The position numbers and the translations under genes were made by a program. From the NCBI GenBank assembly GCA_003339415.1, contig PDHQ01000618.1, positions 1 to 13,731 on the forward strand: 13,731 bases of DNA, in the 5' to 3' direction. Positions 9,063 to 13,731 of the stretch are shown here, piece by piece. Position 1 is the stretch's first letter. Each line of letters opens with the position of its first letter. The notes beneath the pieces were generated by a model. The model was not told the DNA's origin. It did no database searches and saw only the letters and a program-made list of their open reading frames with translations. Origin of the DNA: Ophiocordyceps camponoti-saundersi (nom. inval.) (lineage: Eukaryota; Ascomycota; Sordariomycetes; Hypocreales; Ophiocordycipitaceae).

Positions 9063-9104
9063 GTAATCCTTAGCTATGTAGCTTTTCTTTCTATAAATAA
9101 AATA
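9063..9104 (-). other. CCHC zinc-knuckle relic, Gypsy gag
   Basis: CX2CX4HX4C spacing, with ligand codons (minus strand) ending at 9102, 9093, 9078 and 9063. All four now read Tyr. It lies between the gag core and the protease region, where Gypsy gags carry it. Confidence 0.8.
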
Positions 9105-10015
9105 AATATTATTTTCCTAATAAACTTTTTTCTTATCCTTACTAAAAAGCTAGCTTTTCTAATATAAAATTATAATCGTAGTTATAATTTTCTTTTTTTA
9201 TATTATTAAAATAATCTTATCGCTTTTATAAGCTTTTTATATAGCTTTTTAGTAAGTAAACTCCTTTTTCCGGCAGAATATAAGGTTTTTTATATATTTA
9301 TAAAATTTTTTATATATTATATATAAGTTTTTAGCTTTTATAAGAAAGCTTATATTAAGGTTAGCGGGTAAATAGTTTTAAAATATATATTTAATTTATA
9401 TTTAAAAAACTTAGGTTTTAGCTATAAGGTAGTTAAACTTAATAAGAAACTCTTAGATTTTTTACTTATTAGTTAAGGAGAAATTTAGTTTATAAAGTTA
9501 GTTTATAGCCTCCGCGAATTTATTTAGATTTCTATAAGCGGACTTTAAATATTAAACTATCTTAGCTAATTTAAAAAAAGCGTTCCTCTAAATTATATTA
9601 AGTTTTTAATAATTTATAAGCTTTTCTTTTTAAAGCGCGGAATATAATACTTATCTTATTTTACTTATTATAAAAAATTATTTTATTAGACTTTATTTTA
9701 TTTTTTAAGTTTATAAGGAAAATATTAAAATCTTTCTTTTTACTTAAAAATTTACTTACTTCCTTATAGCGAATTTTCGCAAAATTAAAGTAAAAGGAGT
9801 TTAGCTATTTTACTAAGGTAATTAGTATAAAAATATCTTAAGTAGCTTTTCTAATTAGGATATATATCTTTTTATTTATTTTAAATATTATTAATATTTC
9901 TTAATAAGTTTTTTCTATATTTAGGTCTTAGTTTTAGTTTTTCTAAATTAACTAACTTTAAAGTTTTATAATTTATATTTATAATTATATTATCTTTATA
10001 TATAGCTTTTATAAA

Positions 10016-10472
10016 ATAATTATATTAATAATATTTTAAGAAAAAGTAGCTATAATTATAGTTTAATTTTTAATAAAACTTTATTTTATTATAAAGTTAA
10101 GCGTCTTTAAAGCAAGTCTCCTTAATCGCTTAAGAGTTTAATAAGGGGCTTTAAATATATATTTTAAAGCTAGTTATAATCTAAATCTTATATAAGTTCT
10201 TTTCTATCTAATACAGGGATATAAGAATCTAATATATATTTATTAATCGCTTATTAGCGAAGATTAAGCTTAGAATAGTATTACGGCTAGGATATATTAA
10301 GTAAATAATAATATTAGTATTATAAATAAAGATTCTAAGCTAAGGAGAAAAGAAAAAAAAGAGGAAAAACTCTTATAAGCGAAATTTTAATAAAATATAT
10401 AAGGGTATATACTAATAAAAATAAAAGAGGGCTTAGTAAAATCCCGGTAAGGAAACGGTTATATTTCCTAGT
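10016..10472. other. Possible 5' leader or LTR zone of the Gypsy relic
   Basis: Upstream of the gag relic in its direction of reading. The LTR and leader of the Gypsy element would be expected about here. I found no second copy of this sequence in the window, so an LTR cannot be shown. It holds a purine-rich run near 10339-10368. Confidence 0.35.
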
Positions 10473-10582
10473 AATTTCCCCTTAAAGTCTTTCCGTATAA
10501 TTTTATAATAAGGTTTCCGTAAATTATATAATTATAATTAGAAATCCTTAGAAATTATTATAAAATATCCTTAGGGGAAATT
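10473..10582. repeat. Imperfect 110-bp foldback
   Basis: AATTTCCCC at 10473-10481 pairs with GGGGAAATT at 10574-10582, and ATTTTATAATA at 10500-10510 pairs with TATTATAAAAT at 10556-10566. The left arm has about 11 extra bases. The loop holds further inverted words (GGTTTCCG and GAAATCC). A related GGAAAC...TTTCC pair lies just outside at 10451-10468. It could be a small foldback or MITE-like element, or a structured part of an LTR or leader. Confidence 0.6.
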
Positions 10583-10649
10583 CTTATAAGTGCTAGCGCG
10601 TAATAGTAAGGAAGATTTATATAAATAACTAATATATTATTACGGTATA

Positions 10650-11420
10650 TAGCTTTTTAATAAGTTAATTTATAAGATTATAATATCTATATATAATTTA
10701 GAAAGCCTTTACTATTAGATTTACGCTTTTAATAAGCTTCTTTAAATATATTTATCGCTTAGGAAGGGTCTTTATATTATAAGGCTTAAGAATAAATTCC
10801 TAAGCGCTTTTTTAATATAGCTTATTAAGTTTTTTCTTTATTATAAGTATTTATTATTTATTAAAGTCCTTAAGCTTCTTTATAATATAATAATTACTTA
10901 GAGTATAGCTTATAAAGGTTATTATAGCTAAGGCTTAGAGAGTTATTATAAGCGCTTAATTAATAAATTTATTCTTATTAGCGAAGGAAATATATAGTAA
11001 AGAGGGTTTAAAAACGCTAGCTAAATTAGCTTATATAAGCCTTTTTAAATATCTTATTAGCTTAGTACTATAAATCTTTTCTATAAAATAACGCTTATAG
11101 CGTATTAATTCTATTAAGGTAAAAGATATAGCTAACCTTTTATATTTATATAAATATTATAAAGGTTATTTATTAGGTATTAGATTAGTTAGCTAAAAAC
11201 TTTATAAATTATTAGCTAATTTATTAAGATTATTATAATTATTAGCGTTAAAAGTCTAGCTTTTAAGGAAGCTTATAAGCGCTATAAGTAGTAGGTATAT
11301 TACTTTATTAGCTTTTTTAATTAATAATAGAAAGGTATTTTTTTATAAGAAATTAGCATTAATATCTTATTACCTTAATTAGGCGTAAGGTTTAATAAGG
11401 GAATATAAAAGATTCGAGCT
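10650..11420 (-). pseudogene. Unidentified protein-like relic
   Basis: On the minus strand one frame gives about 250 codons of natural-looking composition with TAA/TAG at Gln/Trp-type positions. Examples are LIRYLKRLI and ASVFKPSLLYISFANKNKF (about 11045-10970), and AIITFISYTLSNYYIIKKLKDF (about 10925-10865, written here only in its short words). Undoing T-A to T-G changes would make it rich in Asp/Glu and probably helical. I recognise no catalytic or binding motif, no knuckle and no known family. The opposite plus frame is also fairly open but Leu/Arg/Ser-rich, as antisense frames usually are. It uses the same phase as the Gypsy relic, which may be chance. Confidence 0.4.
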
Positions 11421-12380
11421 ATGCTTAAATAGCTAAGTTATATAAAAGGTGCTTAGTTAAGTTTATATATATAATAAATATAGGGTATATATAAGTATAT
11501 ATAATTAGTTAGCGCCGCGCGTAAAATAAGCGCGGGCTATATATAGACTATAACCTTAAATATATATACTATATATATTTTAAAACCTATTAAGTTATTT
11601 TATATTAATAAAGTTAGCTTTTTATAAATATTAAAGAGTATAGGACTTTTATAATAAAATACCTTTAACTATAAATAACTTTAATACTTAATAAGCTATT
11701 ATCGCTTAGCTTTTAAAATAATAAGCTATTATTATAAAGCTTTAAAACCTTATATATTAATAATACTAATTTATATAGCTTTTTAAATAATAATAATCGT
11801 AACCTAATTATAAGCCGCTACCTCTTAGCTTATTATTTAATAATAATAAGGACCTTTTTTAATATAGCGCTCCTTTATATTTTATAAGCTATAAGCGGAC
11901 TAAGCTTTTATTAATATTACTTATAATTAATAAGTATCTTTATACTAATGTTTATTTTTTATAATTTAAGCTAAAGTAGCTTTAGTTTTTAAGTAAGGTA
12001 TTAAATATAAATATAACCTTAATAATTTTCTAAGTTATTTTAATATTATATTTACTAACTTATATTAGCGCTAAATAGCTATAATAAAGCTTAAATATTT
12101 TATATAGGAAGCTTTTAAGTTTTTTTTAATTTCCTTATTTACTTTAAAACTAAGCTTACTTTAGTAAATAATATTAAATAAGCTAATAAGATTAAAATTA
12201 TACGCTTTTATTATACTCTTACCTTAGCCTTTTGCTAATATTATATAAAGCGTAATATTCTCCTAACTAAATATATTATTATTATTACTAGGATCCGCCT
12301 TATTATTATAAATATTAAGTTATTCTACTTTTAAAATAAAAGCTAGATACCCTTATCCCTTACTTTTAAGCTATCTTAAA
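11421..12380 (-). pseudogene. Weak minus-strand protein-like frame
   Basis: The same minus phase stays moderately protein-like from about 12380 to 11500 (for instance GEYYALYNISKRL near 12265-12225 and FIFNTLLKN near 12020-11995). Gln/Trp-type stops are much denser than in the Gypsy relic and other frames compete. It may be an upstream part of the relic at 10650-11420, or non-coding. The 11440-11580 stretch is a TATATA-rich, GCGC-containing spacer that interrupts it. Confidence 0.25.
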
Positions 12381-12630
12381 ATACCCCGATAACTAATATA
12401 TACTATACTAGCACTTAGCTACACTTTTAGGGGATATAATAATCCCCTTTTTTAAGGCTAAAATAATTATAGCGGTAAAACTTATTATAAGATAACTAAA
12501 GCTAGTAATAATAAGATTATAAAACGGTGCGCTAAAGGCTACTATTTTTATTATAATAGCGCTAGCTATTTCTTATATAAGTATAAGCTTAATCCTCCTC
12601 TTCTAGCTTTTTTTATCCGTTTTATAAATA
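12381..12630. other. Spacer with a small hairpin
   Basis: No gene seen. AGGGGAT at 12429-12435 and ATCCCCT at 12442-12448 form a 7-bp stem with a 6-base loop. It lacks a clear terminator U-tract and is not claimed to be functional. Confidence 0.5.
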
Positions 12631-12800
12631 TTAGGGTTAGAAAAAAATCACTTATAAGTGATTATATAAGTGATTTTTTGTGATTTTTTTTTCGTGATTT
12701 AAATTACTTATAAGTGAATTTTTTTAACTATGATTTAAATTACGTAAAAAAAATTATATTATAAGTGATTTTTTTAAAAAAATCATATATGATTTTTTAT
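12631..12800. repeat. Palindrome-rich repeat, copy 1 (heavily mutated)
   Basis: Begins TTAGGGTTAG, then carries GTGATTT/AAATCAC motifs arranged as palindromes, such as the 18-bp one at 12646-12663. It aligns with the copy at 13604. Most differences are C to T in CpA or G to A in TpG (TTAGGG for TCAGGG, AAATTAC for AAATCAC, ATATAAG for ATGTGAG). The motif style suggests the end of a DNA transposon or Helitron-like element. Both copies begin after an A with TC or its mutated form TT. Confidence 0.85.
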
Positions 12801-13603
12801 AATTTTTTCTAAAAATAGAAATATAATTTTTTTTCTAATTAAAAATAATATAGAGAGCTTATAGAACTTAAAAAAGAAAAAAGTTATTAATATTAAAAGA
12901 AAATAAAATTATATGTTAAAAAAAATAATAAAAAATATAAAAAAAGATAAATAAATAAATATAAAATTATATATTTATATATTTATATATTAAAAATATA
13001 ATATTAATTTTTATTATTTTTCTATATTTTTATTTTTATTTTTAAAAAATTTATTAAAGAAGAATAAAAATATTAGTAATTTTACCCTATATAAACTAAA
13101 TATACTATATAAAGCTAAAAAAAAGGCTATATAGAATAACTTTTAAACTTATAGAAATTAAAACCTTTTTAGTGAAAAGTTATTTTTTTTTATTTTTTTA
13201 AAAATTTATTTAATATTTTTTAAAAATATTTAAAACTCCTACCTTATACTAAACTATTAGAAAGCTAATATTAAAATTTACTTATAAATATAAGAGATAA
13301 AAATCTAAAATAAATCATATAAAAAACTTTATAATAGATAGAATATTATATAAAAAGCTTAATATTATAGCTATTTTAATAAGCTAGAAATAAAATAAAC
13401 TATACTTTATCTACTTTTTAAGAAACTAAGTTTCTTTTCTTATTATAAAATCTTAGTAAAGCTTTCTATAAAAAGTAATAGTTTTAGTATCTCGCTAATT
13501 AATAAGCTTATAAATAAGGAAAAATAAGAAAAAAAAACTATATTATCTTTATATTTTAAGAACTTTAAAAAAATATTTTAATTATTTTTATAGTATTATT
13601 TAA
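12801..13603. other. Very AT-rich interior between two repeat copies
   Basis: About 800 bp of extremely AT-rich, partly A/T-homopolymeric sequence with ATATTTATAT-type runs near 12960-12990. It is probably the body of the element whose left end is copy 1. No reading frame or domain could be recognised. No CTRR-with-hairpin end was identified with confidence before 13604. Confidence 0.5.
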
Positions 13604-13731
13604 TCAGGGTTAGAAAAAAATCACTCATGAGTGATTATGTGAGTGATTTTTCGTGATTTTTTTTTTCCGTGATTTAAATCACTTATAAGTGATTTTTTTT
13701 ATCCGTGATTTAAATCACGTAAAAAAAATCA
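13604..13731. repeat. Palindrome-rich repeat, copy 2 (lightly mutated, cut by window end)
   Basis: Begins TCAGGGTTAG. Exact palindromes: 13619-13636 (18 bp, centred on CATG), 13676-13695 (20 bp, centred on TTATAA) and 13704-13719 (16 bp, centred on TTTAAA). It retains many TCAC/GTGA words, that is CpA/TpG sites, unlike the rest of the window, so it has largely escaped RIP or entered later. It is in direct orientation relative to copy 1 and continues beyond the window. Confidence 0.88.

Larger units (their letters stand above)
7080..10015 (-). pseudogene. RIP-mutated Gypsy (Ty3-type) gag-pol
   Basis: On the minus strand one frame (codon boundaries at multiples of three) stays protein-like for over 2.5 kb, with TAA/TAG where Gln/Trp are expected. 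In order: a gag core near 9600-9507 (FKLAKIVQYLKSAYRNLNKF); a CCHC knuckle at 9063-9104; a possible aspartic-protease core L-M-D-S near 8670-8681, though the next codon is not Gly; reverse transcriptase with the FSKIDxIxAF motif at 7680-7709 and the YxDD box at 7500-7511 followed by ILIY; then connection-domain sequence down to about 7080. All three catalytic Asp codons are now AAT. Gag and pol share one frame, as in many fungal Gypsy elements. RNase H is doubtful and integrase is missing, so the 3' side is truncated or beyond recognition. No LTR pair could be matched. Confidence 0.85.
1..12640. other. RIP-degraded AT-rich block
   Basis: Across this stretch CpA and TpG are nearly eliminated (33 counted by eye) while TpA dominates. 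CpG survives in words such as GCG and CGC, and CpC in C-rich islands. This matches repeat-induced point mutation of Pezizomycotina fungi, which prefers CpA. The pattern is on both strands and crosses element boundaries. ATG start codons are almost missing, and every long frame is broken by TAA or TAG. Direct support comes from the two LTRs at 3415 and 4981, whose differences are all C/T or G/A. Transcription start sites, introns or regulatory sites cannot be called reliably in such sequence. Confidence 0.95.

Noticed and set aside
12429..12448. Rho-independent terminator
   Set aside because: The stem is only 7 bp, the genome appears eukaryotic, and no active gene lies beside it.
12631..12640. 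TTAGGGTTAG looks like a fungal telomere repeat
   Set aside because: Only about one and a half units are present. The sister copy at 13604 reads TCAGGGTTAG, so the telomere-like form is most simply a C to T change at CpA.
1..13731. Origin from an AT-rich organelle, Plasmodium-like genome or bacterium
   Set aside because: The bias is not plain AT richness: CpA/TpG are nearly absent while CpG remains, LTR differences are transitions only, and the relics are fungal-type retrotransposons. That points to RIP in a filamentous ascomycete.

Overview
The window looks like an AT-rich, gene-dead block from the nuclear genome of a filamentous ascomycete (Pezizomycotina). From base 1 to about 12,640 the dinucleotides CpA and TpG are almost absent: I count 33 by eye. 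TpA is in great excess, while CpG, CpC and CpT survive in short islands. That is the signature of repeat-induced point mutation (RIP), which turns CpA into TpA on both strands of duplicated DNA. There is no intact protein gene, tRNA, rRNA or CRISPR array. What remains is a pile of mutated transposable elements, visible only as long frames in which Gln/Trp codons have become TAA/TAG, Cys and His codons have become Tyr codons, and Asp codons have become Asn codons.

Layout. 71-257: a cluster of palindromes built from TTAGTTAGT. About 1260-2640 (+): relic of ORF1 of a fungal Tad-like LINE, with its zinc knuckles. About 2990-3409 and 5196-5830 (-): two halves of one minus-strand frame, gag-like in its upstream half, split by a younger insertion. 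That insertion, 3415-5190, is a complete 1,776-bp LTR retrotransposon with two 210-bp LTRs, a 5-bp target duplication (ATAAT), a polypurine tract and a gag relic ending in a CCHC knuckle, but no recognisable pol. 5830-6900 holds short repeats, a purine tract and a C-rich minisatellite. About 7080-10015 (-): a Gypsy gag-pol relic with gag core, zinc knuckle, possible protease and reverse transcriptase, but no integrase. 10473-10582 is an imperfect foldback. About 10650-11420, and less surely 11500-12380 (-), are unidentified protein-like frames. At 12631 and 13604 the window holds two direct copies of a palindrome-rich repeat end. The second runs off the window and keeps many CpA/TpG sites that the first has lost.

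How it fits together. The order of events can be partly read: an older minus-strand retroelement, then insertion of the gag-only LTR element into it, with RIP affecting both. None of the elements should be able to encode protein or transpose now. The most interesting items are the compact gag-only LTR element, the RIP-context bias in surviving CpA sites, and the palindromic repeat at the right edge. I see no evidence of a functioning novel system.
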